Under the pieces are notes generated by a model, which was given only the letters and a program-made list of their open reading frames with translations, made no database searches and was not told the origin of the DNA. A program made the translations under genes and the position numbers. Positions 1-8,436 of a stretch of 48,022 nt of DNA are shown here, piece by piece. Origin of the DNA: JAFAGX01 sp035623255 (GTDB taxonomy: Bacteria; Acidobacteriota; Terriglobia; Terriglobales; Acidobacteriaceae); contig DASPTU010000073.1 in NCBI GenBank assembly GCA_035623255.1, positions 1 through 48,022 on the forward strand. The letters are read 5' to 3'. How positions within the stretch are numbered: position 1 is the first letter of the stretch; the number at the start of each line of letters is the position of its first letter.

Positions 1-6
1 AAAGGG

Positions 7-753
7 CTACTTCTTTCTTAGCTCGTCTCGCTCCACCACGCCGTCTTTAATATGAATCACGCGGTGAGCGTACGCAGCGATGTCATGTTCGTGGGTGACC
101 AGCACGATGGTATTGCCCTGGGCGTGCAGCCGGTCGAATAGCGCCATGATCTCGTTCCCGGTTTGCGAATCGAGGTTTCCGGTAGGTTCATCGGCAAGAA
201 TGATGGAAGGATGATTCACCAGAGCGCGCGCGATTGCGACTCTTTGCCGCTGTCCGCCCGAAAGTTCATTCGGCTTGTGCATCATTCGTTCGTCCATGCC
301 GACCGCCGTCAGTGAAGCTTTCGCGCGCTCCGCCCGCTCTTCTGAAGGTACCCCTGCATAGATCAATGGCAGCTCTACGTTGTGCAATGCTGTGGCGCGG
401 GCCAGGAGGTTGAAGGTCTGAAAGACGAAACCGATTTCTTTGTTGCGGATACGCGCCAGTTCGTCGTCGTCCAATTCACTTACCAATTGGCCATTCAACC
501 AGTACTGGCCTTTGCTGGGAGTATCCAGGCAGCCGATCAAATTCATCAGCGTCGACTTACCCGAACCCGACGGCCCCATGATGGCGACATACTCATTGCG
601 GCGGATCTTTAGATTCACGCCACGGAGCGCATGCACCTGCTGCTCCGATCCCATGTCATAGGTCTTCCATAGATCGATCGTGCTGATCATGGAAGAATCT
701 GGCCCTGCTGACTCCGCGGGTTGTGAAAAATTGATCACTTCAGCCGTTGCCAT
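7..753 (-). CDS. MacB/LolD-type ABC transporter ATP-binding protein
   Basis: ATPase subunit of a MacB/LolD-like exporter, working on the cytoplasmic face with a permease and the MacA-like adaptor encoded just upstream. In the 248-residue product the Walker A GPSGSGKST lies near residues 60-68, the Q-loop Gln near 112, the LSGGQ signature at 164-168, Walker B IILADEP at 184-190 and the H-loop His near 221. An in-frame ATG lies 31 codons upstream, but the ATG at 753 is preceded by AGGAG with ideal spacing, and the extra N-terminal residues do not look like ABC sequence, so 753 is chosen. The adaptor-then-ATPase order predicts a permease beyond the left edge of the window. The substrate (peptide, macrolide or lipoprotein) cannot be told from the sequence. 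Confidence 0.93.
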   Translation of the reverse strand: MATAEVINFSQPAESAGPDSSMISTIDLWKTYDMGSEQQVHALRGVNLKIRRNEYVAIMGPSGSGKSTLMNLIGCLDTPSKGQYWLNGQLVSELDDDELARIRNKEIGFVFQTFNLLARATALHNVELPLIYAGVPSEERAERAKASLTAVGMDERMMHKPNELSGGQRQRVAIARALVNHPSIILADEPTGNLDSQTGNEIMALFDRLHAQGNTIVLVTHEHDIAAYAHRVIHIKDGVVERDELRKK

Positions 754-863
754 TCTTTTCTCCTGGTCCTGTGCAGCCACCTGCAGGCTCTCCACCATCG
801 CTTGGTCGTGAGTTGCCCTGGCAGGCCCGTCGATTGGACGGGCCATGCCGACGAACGTTATAG

Positions 864-2240
864 CTAAGTCTGCTCTTCTTTTTTTGGCGCCGAATTATCG
901 ATCTTTACACCCGCTCCGGGGCGCAAAGTGCGCAAAACTTTGTAACTTCCGGTCACAATCTCGTCCCCCGGGTTAAGGCCTTTGGTCACCTCGATATCGG
1001 TGGTACCAGCAATGCCCGTTTCTACGGGCACAAACTGGGCCTTGTGATTGCGAATCACGAATACTCCCTCAATCTCCTCTTTCGGATTAGAAACTGCCTT
1101 TTGTCGTACTGCCGCCTCGACGGAATTTTTTTCGTCTTTCGGAACAAGGTCCTCCTGGCGTCGAACCACCAGCGCCTGGATCGGAATCGTTAAAGCCTGG
1201 GTGCGCGTCGCGGTGGTGATCTTGGCGGTAGCAGAAAGCCCCGGCCGCAAATCGCTGGGCGGATCCTGCAACGTCACCACCACCTTGAAGTCCTTCGCCT
1301 CCTGGCTTCCGGTGGTTTGCTGCGAAGTGGATACACCGGTGGACCGCACCATCGCATTGTCGCCGATTTCCGTAACCGTGGCCTTGAAAGTTTTCTTGGG
1401 TATCGCATCAATACTCACTTCCGCCGGCTGGCCCATTTGCACCGTCACGATGTCGGTTTCATCCACTCTCACCTCCGCCGTGATGACCGACATGTCGGCA
1501 AGCGTCATCAACACGCTGCCTGGCGAATTCTGAATTCCGATAACGACGGTCTCTCCCTCGCGAACGGGGACGCTGGTGATGACGCCATCGAAGGGCGCGG
1601 GATACAGAGTTTTCTTCAACACATCAGCTGCGTGAGTCTGATTAGCTTCCGCCTGCGAAATGCGGCGGTCCGCGGACTCTTTCTGGGCCTTGGCCTGAGC
1701 CACTCGGGCCTGAGCTTGAGCCAGCCCGGCGACGGCGGCGTTATGTGCGGCATTCTGGCTGTCGTATTCCTGTTTTGCGATCAGCGCGTCTTTGTACAGC
1801 CCCTGAGCGCGCGTCCAGTCGAGGTCGGATCGCGCGGCGTCGGACTTCGCCCGATTAAGGTCAGCCAACGCAGTGTTCAATGCCGCCTCAGCCGCCATCG
1901 CATCCGTGCGCGCCGCCTGAAGAGTAGCTTGCATGGCGTCCAAGTCCGCCTGTGGCTGCACATTTTCGAGTTGTGCCAGCATCTGGCCTTTCTTCACCCG
2001 GTCGCCTTCTTTGACGTACAGATGCGTGATCTTACCGAAGGCGTTTGCTCCGATGTTTACGTAGGTTTTTGGTTTGACCTCTCCCGACGCACTCACAATT
2101 GAAGCCACGTCCTGCCGCTGCGCCTTTGCGGTTTGAACGGTCACGACATTCTTGCCGCTTTGATAGACAGTAAAGCCCACGATCGCAGCGAGCAATATCG
2201 CTACGCCGGCGCCGATCGCGACTTTCTTCCACGTGCTCAT
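864..2240 (-). CDS. MacA-like periplasmic adaptor (HlyD/RND membrane fusion protein)
   Basis: Membrane-fusion protein linking an inner-membrane ABC exporter to an outer-membrane channel. From the chosen start the 458-residue protein has a short cytoplasmic N-terminus, one membrane segment near residues 7-26, a split biotinyl-lipoyl-like domain, a long Ala/Gln-rich alpha-helical hairpin at about 90-205, then beta-barrel and membrane-proximal domains. The C-terminus has the usual PGDEIVTGSYK pattern. The frame is open for 37 more codons upstream to 2351, but Met at 2240, directly before Lys-Lys and the membrane helix, is the normal start for the family. No strong Shine-Dalgarno is visible there. 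It lies 110 bp upstream of the ATPase gene on the same strand, so the two are probably cotranscribed. Confidence 0.9.
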   Translation of the reverse strand: MSTWKKVAIGAGVAILLAAIVGFTVYQSGKNVVTVQTAKAQRQDVASIVSASGEVKPKTYVNIGANAFGKITHLYVKEGDRVKKGQMLAQLENVQPQADLDAMQATLQAARTDAMAAEAALNTALADLNRAKSDAARSDLDWTRAQGLYKDALIAKQEYDSQNAAHNAAVAGLAQAQARVAQAKAQKESADRRISQAEANQTHAADVLKKTLYPAPFDGVITSVPVREGETVVIGIQNSPGSVLMTLADMSVITAEVRVDETDIVTVQMGQPAEVSIDAIPKKTFKATVTEIGDNAMVRSTGVSTSQQTTGSQEAKDFKVVVTLQDPPSDLRPGLSATAKITTATRTQALTIPIQALVVRRQEDLVPKDEKNSVEAAVRQKAVSNPKEEIEGVFVIRNHKAQFVPVETGIAGTTDIEVTKGLNPGDEIVTGSYKVLRTLRPGAGVKIDNSAPKKEEQT

Positions 2241-2540
2241 CGCATTGCGGTTTGCAGAGCGAGACTTTGCCGGCTCTGCCAATATTTCCCGGCATTGCAC
2301 CGCTTCAGAGACAACACCGCCCATAGCTGTAGATACGGCTTGCCAAGCCAAAAGTTCCCAAGGATTGCAGGACGGTAAATGCCACCGAGGCGGATCTACG
2401 GTTAACCCCTGATTATAGCTTGCCCGCCGAGAGACAGAATTCCTGGAGGTGCGGATGAGTCACTTGTGACAACAGATCAGACTCACAAGGTGAATTGGGC
2501 CAAGAACTTGGCCACGTTTCCGACCACGCTGTAAGCTGGC
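2241..2540. other. Gap between divergent macA-like and ACT genes, with promoter and palindromes
   Basis: No gene is recognised in these 300 bases. A perfect minus-strand TATAAT (plus-strand 2412-2417) is a candidate -10 for the macA-like operon, without a convincing -35. Two inverted repeats lie on its upstream side: GTCAC-TT-GTGAC at 2459-2470 and GGCCAAG-AA-CTTGGCC at 2498-2513. Both are perfect and could be operator half-sites for the divergent transcription units; their binding proteins are unknown. Confidence 0.4.
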
Positions 2541-2960
2541 ATGACCCTGGAATCATTGGGAGGTACTTTGCGAACGCACCTAGTGAGCTTTCGACAATTG
2601 CCGGGCACATTTGCGATCTGCCGATTACCCTCTGATTCCCATCTGCCGGCATGGGCAATCTCAGCCGAGAGTTTCATGTCTATCACCCGTAGCGAGGACG
2701 AGCTATCGATCGTCTGCCCGCAAGATTCTGTGCCGCCCGAACATCGCACCGGAAGTCGATGGGCCTGTTTCAAGCTCGAAGGCCCATTCTCGTTTTCAGC
2801 GGTCGGAATCTTAACTTCGTTTATTGCCCCGCTGGCCGAAGCGGGTATACCCATCTTTGCAGTGTCCACGTACGACACTGATTACGTGCTGGTGAAAGAG
2901 GAAGATGCGGCACGCGCTACAGAAGCGCTGGAACGAGCGGGACACCAATCAGTCCGATGA
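2541..2960 (+). CDS. ACT-domain small protein (ACT_7/CASTOR-like family)
   Basis: A 139-residue protein of the stand-alone ACT-domain type, likely binding an amino acid or similar small ligand in the cytoplasm. The N-terminal part (about residues 15-70) carries the family pattern in which a FAICRLP-like strand is followed by a SITR..DELSIVCP stretch. The ACT fold proper is at about 77-135, with FSAVGILTSFIAPLAEAGIPIF and then STYDTDYVLVK in place of the usual ligand-loop region. The first ATG is used; a GTG at 2583 would remove 14 poorly conserved residues and is also possible. Two tandem hairpins follow the stop codon. No partner gene suggests which ligand it senses. Confidence 0.82.
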   Translation: MTLESLGGTLRTHLVSFRQLPGTFAICRLPSDSHLPAWAISAESFMSITRSEDELSIVCPQDSVPPEHRTGSRWACFKLEGPFSFSAVGILTSFIAPLAEAGIPIFAVSTYDTDYVLVKEEDAARATEALERAGHQSVR

Positions 2961-2985
2961 TGTGTTAAGATAATCAAAGATCGGC

Positions 2986-3020
2986 AGCCGAACTGATTGC
3001 TCAGTTCGGCTTCAGTTTTT
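2986..3020 (+). terminator. First of two tandem stem-loops after the ACT gene
   Basis: A perfect 11-bp stem (arms 2986-2996 and 3001-3011) with a 4-nt loop, followed after TCAG by TTTTT at 3016-3020. It begins 25 nt after the ACT-gene stop, so it fits an intrinsic terminator. Confidence 0.65.
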
Positions 3021-3027
3021 GAATGAC

Positions 3028-3065
3028 GAAATCGGCCTGCACTTCGGTGCAGGCCGATTTCTTTT
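3028..3065 (+). terminator. Second tandem stem-loop: 15-bp perfect stem with TTCG tetraloop
   Basis: Arms 3028-3042 and 3047-3061 pair perfectly around a TTCG tetraloop, one of the most stable loops known, and TTTT follows at 3062-3065. The following AAGGAG Shine-Dalgarno (3066-3071) of the SRPBCC gene starts immediately after the T run. The element is therefore either a back-up terminator for the ACT gene or a stabiliser/attenuator in the 5' leader of the next gene. Confidence 0.7.
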
Positions 3066-3077
3066 AAGGAGAAAATT

Positions 3078-3563
3078 ATGGCTTTCGAAAGCAAACGCAT
3101 CACGCACGAGTACGCGCAAACCAATAACGCTTCGCCGGATCGAGTCTTCCCTCTTCTTTGTCCCGTGCGCGAGGCGGACTGGGTGCCCGGATGGCAATAT
3201 CGAGTGATCTACTCGCAATCCGGCGTGGCAGAACTCGGCTGCGTCTTTATGACGCCGAATGACGACGGCTCCGAGACCATTTGGCTGGTTACTGAGTACG
3301 ATCCGCCTGCATTCAGAATCGCCTTTGCCTGGTTCACAGCGGGATTGGTCGTGGCACAAATCAACATCCAGCTTCATGGCAAATCGCCGAAGCAGACCAC
3401 CGCCCACATTCGCTACACCTACGTCGGCTTATCTGAGGAGGGAAATCGAATCGTGGAGCACCACGATCGTCGCTGGTTTGAACACAAAATGAGGAGCTGG
3501 AAGGCAGCCATCAACTATTTTCTGCAAACCGGAAAAAAGATTGATGCGGCTGCCTGGGAGTAA
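3078..3563 (+). CDS. SRPBCC (START/Bet v1-like) family protein
   Basis: A 161-residue protein resembling SRPBCC/polyketide-cyclase-type ligand-binding folds. Support is an N-terminal strand then the D-R-V-F-P-L-L-CPVRE-ADW-PGW pattern near residues 20-42, a central beta region with T-WLVTEYDPP (about 73-83), and a C-terminal long helix (about 130-155) ending a fold of the expected length. Such proteins bind a hydrophobic ligand or act as small lyases or cyclases; nothing here fixes the ligand. The start is set by AAGGAG seven bases upstream, directly after a strong hairpin. It converges on the NTF2-like gene with only 12 bp between stop codons. Confidence 0.72.
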   Translation: MAFESKRITHEYAQTNNASPDRVFPLLCPVREADWVPGWQYRVIYSQSGVAELGCVFMTPNDDGSETIWLVTEYDPPAFRIAFAWFTAGLVVAQINIQLHGKSPKQTTAHIRYTYVGLSEEGNRIVEHHDRRWFEHKMRSWKAAINYFLQTGKKIDAAAWE

Positions 3564-3575
3564 CTTGCAATCGAA

Positions 3576-4034
3576 CTATGCGACTCTGCCCTGTCCCAGG
3601 CGGGCTTCCTCGCTGATTGGGATGCTGCTGCTCCAGCAATCGGCCGCGATCAGCCACGCGCCCAGTCGCCGCCAGCTGCGCAGATACTTGCCGGCATCTG
3701 CAACCGTGTTGCCGCCGCGACGAATGGTCACGCTGTAACGGCCGGTTTCAACCGCCATGTCGCCGGAGCAATCAACGTTCGTGGTTTCCAGGCGGAGGTC
3801 CTCATAACCGTGATCGCCAAATTCTTTGAGAACCTTTTCAATTGCTTTTACCCCCTGGATAGACTCGCGATGCGGCGGCATAAATTGGGCATCTGGCCGG
3901 AAGAGGGCCGCTGCTTGATCGTAATTTCCGGTGTTGAAAGCTGTGCAGAAGTCTTGGGTTAAGCCACGGATTGTGGAACCTGGGTCGTGGTTTGCACCTG
4001 AATTGGATGCACCAAAAGCAGCCTGGCGGTACAT
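3576..4034 (-). CDS. NTF2-like/SnoaL-like (DUF4440-type) protein
   Basis: A 152-residue protein with the cone-shaped NTF2-like fold. Visible hallmarks are an initial helix followed by F-TAFNTGNYDQAAALFRPDA (about residues 28-50), the MPPH loop, the helix around GVKAIEKVLKEF (62-73), and alternating strands ending in WLIAADCWSS (125-135). Members include small isomerases, cyclases and regulatory association domains; no catalytic set can be assigned here. The ATG at 4034 has a strong AGGAGG upstream with seven bases of spacing, which supports the start although the first 20 residues are non-conserved and polar. It is divergent from the persulfide dioxygenase-like gene. Confidence 0.75.
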   Translation of the reverse strand: MYRQAAFGASNSGANHDPGSTIRGLTQDFCTAFNTGNYDQAAALFRPDAQFMPPHRESIQGVKAIEKVLKEFGDHGYEDLRLETTNVDCSGDMAVETGRYSVTIRRGGNTVADAGKYLRSWRRLGAWLIAADCWSSSIPISEEARLGQGRVA

Positions 4035-4229
4035 CTACTGCCTCCTGGGGGGAACAGGATTGCGCAGCTTCAGACTGGGAAGTCAAGCCGGCAAGCGCAA
4101 TAGGGATTCTAGCGCAAAAGCGACAAACCAAGGTCAATTTCCAAGAATTTTTTTCACTGGCTCTGACAGCCGCCTTGAGCGGTATCATTTGCAGGACAGT
4201 TGCGGTCACCATCCGCCAGGAGGACAACC
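4035..4229. other. Divergent intergenic region before the NTF2-like and CstB-like genes
   Basis: Holds the Shine-Dalgarno of both genes (AGGAGG on the minus strand near 4042-4047; CAGGAGGAC at 4217-4225 on the plus strand). A TATCAT hexamer near 4182 could be a plus-strand -10, but no -35 fits it. No other structure was recognised. Confidence 0.3.
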
Positions 4230-5621
4230 ATGTATTTCGAACAGTTCTACTTAGGCTGTTTGGCCCACGCTTCCTACCTGCTCGCCTCCGCGGGAGAAGC
4301 AGTTGTGGTTGATCCACAGCGCGATGTTGATGTCTATCTGAAAGCAGCTGAGGAACATGGAGTCAAGATCCGTCACATTTTTGAGAGCCATCTGCACGCC
4401 GACTTTGTTTCAGGGCACAAGGAATTGGCTGCCCGCACGGGCGCCCGTATCTACGTCAGCGCCCACGCCGGAGCAAGGTTTCCTCACGTGGATGTCGGCG
4501 ATGGCTTTGAACTGCACGTAGGCAATATTTTGATCAAGGCCCTCGAAACTCCCGGACACACTCCCGAAAGCATCTGCCTCCTCATCACTGATGAGGAAAA
4601 ATCTCCCCAACCCTGGGCGGTGCTGACGGGAGATACGCTTTTTATTGGCGACGTGGGACGCCCCGATCTGTCAAAGACACACACTCCAGCTGAGCTTGCG
4701 GGCATGCTGTTTGATAGCTTGCATAACAAGCTGCTCCCCCTGCCAGACGATGTACGTGTATATCCGGCTCACGGGGCGGGCTCGCTTTGCGGCCGCAACA
4801 TGCGCGCCGAGCGCTCCTCCACCATCGGAACCGAGCGGCTGACAAACTACGCACTCCAGATCAAGAGCAGGGAAGAATTTATTCGACAGTTAACCACAAA
4901 CTTACCCGCTCGGCCGGACTATTTCCTGCAGGATGCCGAGATTAACCGTTCCGGCGCCGCGGCGCTGTCTGATTTGCCGGCGTTGCAACCTCTCTCGGCA
5001 GTCGAAGTCATGGATCTGATGAACGAAGGAGTCCTCGCGCTTGATGTTCGCCCCGGCGATCAGTTTGCGTCCGCCCATGTGCCGGGTTCCATTAACATCG
5101 CACTCTCCGGCCAGTTTGCCTCGTGGGCGGGCACACTGCTGGGTTTGTCATCGCAACCCGTGCTAATCGCCGGCTCAGATGAACAGGTCGCTGAAGCCCG
5201 CATGAGGCTGGCGCGAGTCGGCATTGAAAACTCGCGGGGATACCTGCAAGGGGGGATCGAAGCCTGGAAACAGGCACAGTTGCCGATCGCCGAACTGACG
5301 CAGATCACCGTTGAGACTTTGGCCGACCGTTTACAGTCGCGCCAAGCCAGCATTCTCGATGTGCGGCGTGAACCGGAATGGCAGGCAGGACATATTGAAG
5401 GCGCCAACTGGTGGCCGCTCGATCACTTCAAGGTCTCATCTCCGGAAATCGACCACTCTGCACCGATTGCCGTACATTGCAAAAGCGGATATCGCAGCAT
5501 GATCGCTTGCAGCCTGCTGCAGCGTGCCGGATTTCAAAATGTAACTAACGTGGTCGGCGGCTTCGACGCCTGGCTGGAAGCAAAGCTTCCAGTAGAAAGC
5601 GGAAGTCCTGTGGGGGTCTGA
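4230..5621 (+). CDS. CstB-like persulfide dioxygenase/sulfurtransferase (MBL fold plus two rhodanese domains)
   Basis: A 463-residue, three-domain enzyme for persulfide oxidation and sulfur transfer. The metallo-beta-lactamase domain (1-230) shows the iron-binding set H54-x-H56-x-D58, H110, D136 and H181, plus Cys187 in a HGAGSxCG motif typical of CstB-type enzymes. The first rhodanese-like domain (about 255-355) has Ser/Asp where the catalytic Cys should be (GSDEQ near 315) and is presumably inactive. The second (about 360-455) has an active-site loop starting at Cys417 (CKSGYRS). This MBL, pseudo-rhodanese, rhodanese order matches Staphylococcus CstB. The start at 4230 follows a strong CAGGAGG; an upstream ATG at 4200 is out of character. 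No sulfide:quinone reductase or CsoR/CstR regulator is adjacent. Confidence 0.9.
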   Translation: MYFEQFYLGCLAHASYLLASAGEAVVVDPQRDVDVYLKAAEEHGVKIRHIFESHLHADFVSGHKELAARTGARIYVSAHAGARFPHVDVGDGFELHVGNILIKALETPGHTPESICLLITDEEKSPQPWAVLTGDTLFIGDVGRPDLSKTHTPAELAGMLFDSLHNKLLPLPDDVRVYPAHGAGSLCGRNMRAERSSTIGTERLTNYALQIKSREEFIRQLTTNLPARPDYFLQDAEINRSGAAALSDLPALQPLSAVEVMDLMNEGVLALDVRPGDQFASAHVPGSINIALSGQFASWAGTLLGLSSQPVLIAGSDEQVAEARMRLARVGIENSRGYLQGGIEAWKQAQLPIAELTQITVETLADRLQSRQASILDVRREPEWQAGHIEGANWWPLDHFKVSSPEIDHSAPIAVHCKSGYRSMIACSLLQRAGFQNVTNVVGGFDAWLEAKLPVESGSPVGV

Positions 5622-5643
5622 ACGGGATCCATCGGACTGTCGC

Positions 5644-6748
5644 CTAATCCCGTTTCTCCGAACGCCGCATCTGAAGATAGGCGCGTATAAACGGCTCCAA
5701 ATCCCCATCGAGCACTCGATCTACGTCGCCGACTTCCACCTTGGTGCGATGATCTTTAATCAATCGATATGGCTGCAGCACATAGGAGCGAATCTGTGAT
5801 CCGAAATCGATGTCCAGCTTCGAATCTTCAATCTTTTTTGTCGCCTCGCGCTTCTTCTCCATTTCATGCTCGTAGAGCTTGGAGCGCAACATGCTCATGG
5901 CGCGTTCCCGATTTTTATGTTGCGATCGCTCGTTCTGGCAGCTTGCGACCAGTCCTGTAGGGATGTGCGTGATGCGGACAGCCGAATCGGTCGTATTCAC
6001 ATGTTGCCCGCCCTTGCCGCTGGAACGATAAGTGTCCACGCGAATGTCTTCCGGCTTGATTACGACTTCAATAGTGTCGTCGATCTCTGGCGAGACAAAC
6101 ACGCTGGCAAAAGAAGTATGTCTTCGCTTCGCCTGATCGAAAGGCGAAATTCGCACCAGCCGGTGCACGCCAATTTCGCTGGTGAGCAGCCCGAATGCGT
6201 ATTCACCATTGACAGCAAAGGTAGCGGACTTCAGGCCCGCCTCTTCTCCGGGCTGATAATCGTACAGAACGGTCTGGAATCCCTGCCGCTCCGCCCATCG
6301 CAAATACATCCGCAACAACATGTCAGCCCAATCCTGCGACTCGGTGCCGCCAGCGCCGGGATGAATGGTAACGATGGCATTGCGGGCATCGTTTTCGCCG
6401 GAGAGCATCGTCTCGGTCTCGAGGTGATCGACCTTCTGGCGCAGAGAATCGATCTCGCGGCGCAGATCCGCATCGACCGACTCGCCTTCGCGGGCCAGTT
6501 CGAAGTACGCGGCAATATCGTCGGTGCGCCGGATGAGGTCGGCCTCGGTGGCCAACATGTCCTCGAGGCGCTTCTTCTCGCGCATGACCTGCTGAGATTT
6601 TTGGGGATTTGACCAGAAATTCGGATCGGCGGTTTGCTTCTCGATTTCGGTCAATTGCAGGCGTAGTTTGCCGGGGTCAAAGATAGTCCCGAAGTTCTTG
6701 GACTTTGCTTTTCAAAACTCCGTATTCCTGTTCCAGTTCTTCGACCAT
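5644..6748 (-). CDS. prfB: Peptide chain release factor 2, with programmed +1 frameshift
   Basis: RF2 recognises UAA/UGA on the ribosome and triggers peptide release. The gene is read as two segments: 6748 down to 6680 (23 codons), then a +1 shift at an in-frame TGA (6679-6677), then 6678 down to 5644. The slip site is CTT TGA C preceded by CGGGACTAT, the same arrangement as the autoregulatory prfB site in E. coli. The 367-residue product has the SPF recognition tripeptide at about 201-203 and the GGQ catalytic motif at about 246-248. When RF2 is scarce the internal UGA is read slowly and frameshifting makes more RF2. It starts 2 bp after the lnt stop on the same strand, so lnt-prfB form an operon. 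Confidence 0.95.
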
Positions 6749-6750
6749 CG

Positions 6751-8436
6751 TTATCGATCTGCCTTGTTGCGGATTGAGAGGCGCAGAATCACCGCCGCTA
6801 CACAGATTATCGCACACAGATATGCGAACCAATCTCCGTGACGTGTGTAGAAGGTCGTTTCATCAGCCAGGGCATACGGCGCCTGCAAGGCGATGCGCAC
6901 CTTTCGTGGCACGTTGGCGACAATTCTTCCATAGGGATCGATGGAAGCGGTAACTCCGGTGTTGGTGTCGCGCAGCAGCCAGCGTGCGTTTTCCACCGCT
7001 CGCATGCGAGCTTGCTTAAGATGCTGCGCGTAGGCGCCGCTATCGCCATACCACCCATCGTTTGAGATGTTCACCAGCGCCTGCGCACCATGCGCGGCGA
7101 ATTGGCGAACTTCGTCAGGAAATATCGACTCGTAGCAAATCAACACTCCGAGCTTGCTGCCATCGGCGGTAAGCGGCAGCCGGGACGCGCCGGCTGAGAA
7201 CTCACCCACTTCTTTCGTCAATCCTCCGGCAAACGCGAAGAAGCGTTTGAAAGGCACATATTCGCCAAAGGGCACGAGATGGGCTTTGTTGTATCGCGAA
7301 ACCCATTCACCAGTAGGGCCAACCAACTGCGCCGAGTTGTAGATTTTGGTGGCCTGCTCCGGCTTTTGCGTGGCATTGTCGATGCCCACGGCGCCGGCCA
7401 GCACCCAAGTGTTCGCCTCTCGCGCAACGCTGCTCAGTGCATTTCGGAACAGTGGGTCGCTGGTGTAAAACGGCGCCGGCGATTCCGGCCACACGATGAG
7501 ATCGGCATGCGATGGTTGCGCGTCAGAAGACATGCCTGGATTCAGGCTCAGTGCGCTCAGCTCGCGCAAGGTTGTGATGAAGTAGTCTCGAGTCCAGTCG
7601 GCTCCCTGCAAAACCGGCACATTGGATTGGACGAGAACGGCAGTCTTATCGGCGTACAGCGGCGGAGCGGGCACCAGTCGGCCAGCTTGAAGAATCAATG
7701 TGGCTGCGGTTGCGGCCGTCAGCAGCGGTTTTCGCCGGTCACGGCGAACCAGGGATACTGCCGCCCACGCGGAACTCACAATCATGATTTCCAAGGACAG
7801 ACCGTAGACGCCCGTCGCCGTCGCGATGCGAGCCAACGGAATGTTGTCCACTTGAGCCGTTCCGAGCAGATCCCAGGGAAATCCCGTGATCCGTGTACGA
7901 GCGAGTTCTACCGCTACCCATGCTACTGGGGCCAAAATCAGCGCCCGGCGATTGAAAGCACTGGTGTCCGCCAGCAAGCAGATCAGTAATCCAAACACGC
8001 CGTGATAGATCGCGAGATAGAGGCAGAAGAGAATTAGTATCCCCACCGCCACGGGTGCCTCCACGCCGCCATATTGCCGCATCGTGTTGTACACCCAGTA
8101 ACACGTACCTCCGTACCACAGAACTCCGCAGGTGTAAGCGAGCAAAAATCCCTGCAGCGGCTTCGCGGGAAGCAGCTTGATCCCCTCCCGCAATTGCAAT
8201 GTGTCGGGTTCGCGCGCGCGCAATAGCGCGATGAGCAGAGGCGTGACCGCCACCCAACAAAATACATATAAGTTCGGCAGCGGAAAGATCGCAATCTGCA
8301 GCCCGGCCGACAGAAGAACCAGCAGCCAGGCACGGTGGTGAATCTGGCGCACAGCCAAGCATAACAAAGCGCAGCGGCAGCCCTCGAAGTCGCGCCACTG
8401 TATTTTGTAGGCCAGTTCTCCTAGAATTCGGGGCAT
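6751..8436 (-). CDS. lnt: Apolipoprotein N-acyltransferase
   Basis: Inner-membrane enzyme that adds the third acyl chain to the N-terminal Cys of lipoproteins before Lol sorting. Numbered from 8436, an N-terminal half with about six hydrophobic segments (37-250) leads into a periplasmic nitrilase-like domain. The catalytic triad is visible as Glu318 in WPESP, Lys384 in NKAHLVPFGEY and Cys434 in CYES; a last membrane helix ends the protein (about 535-553). The ATG at 8436 overlaps the start codon of the divergent M64 gene within CATG and has no clear ribosome site. A GTG at 8352, just before the first hydrophobic segment, matches the usual start of acidobacterial homologues better. The order lnt-prfB suggests shared transcription. 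Confidence 0.92.
   Translation of the reverse strand: MPRILGELAYKIQWRDFEGCRCALLCLAVRQIHHRAWLLVLLSAGLQIAIFPLPNLYVFCWVAVTPLLIALLRAREPDTLQLREGIKLLPAKPLQGFLLAYTCGVLWYGGTCYWVYNTMRQYGGVEAPVAVGILILFCLYLAIYHGVFGLLICLLADTSAFNRRALILAPVAWVAVELARTRITGFPWDLLGTAQVDNIPLARIATATGVYGLSLEIMIVSSAWAAVSLVRRDRRKPLLTAATAATLILQAGRLVPAPPLYADKTAVLVQSNVPVLQGADWTRDYFITTLRELSALSLNPGMSSDAQPSHADLIVWPESPAPFYTSDPLFRNALSSVAREANTWVLAGAVGIDNATQKPEQATKIYNSAQLVGPTGEWVSRYNKAHLVPFGEYVPFKRFFAFAGGLTKEVGEFSAGASRLPLTADGSKLGVLICYESIFPDEVRQFAAHGAQALVNISNDGWYGDSGAYAQHLKQARMRAVENARWLLRDTNTGVTASIDPYGRIVANVPRKVRIALQAPYALADETTFYTRHGDWFAYLCAIICVAAVILRLSIRNKADR

Noticed and set aside
6654..6748. prfB as a frameshifted pseudogene
   Set aside because: The interruption is exactly the CTT TGA C programmed frameshift site found in most prfB genes, and the rest of the gene is intact.
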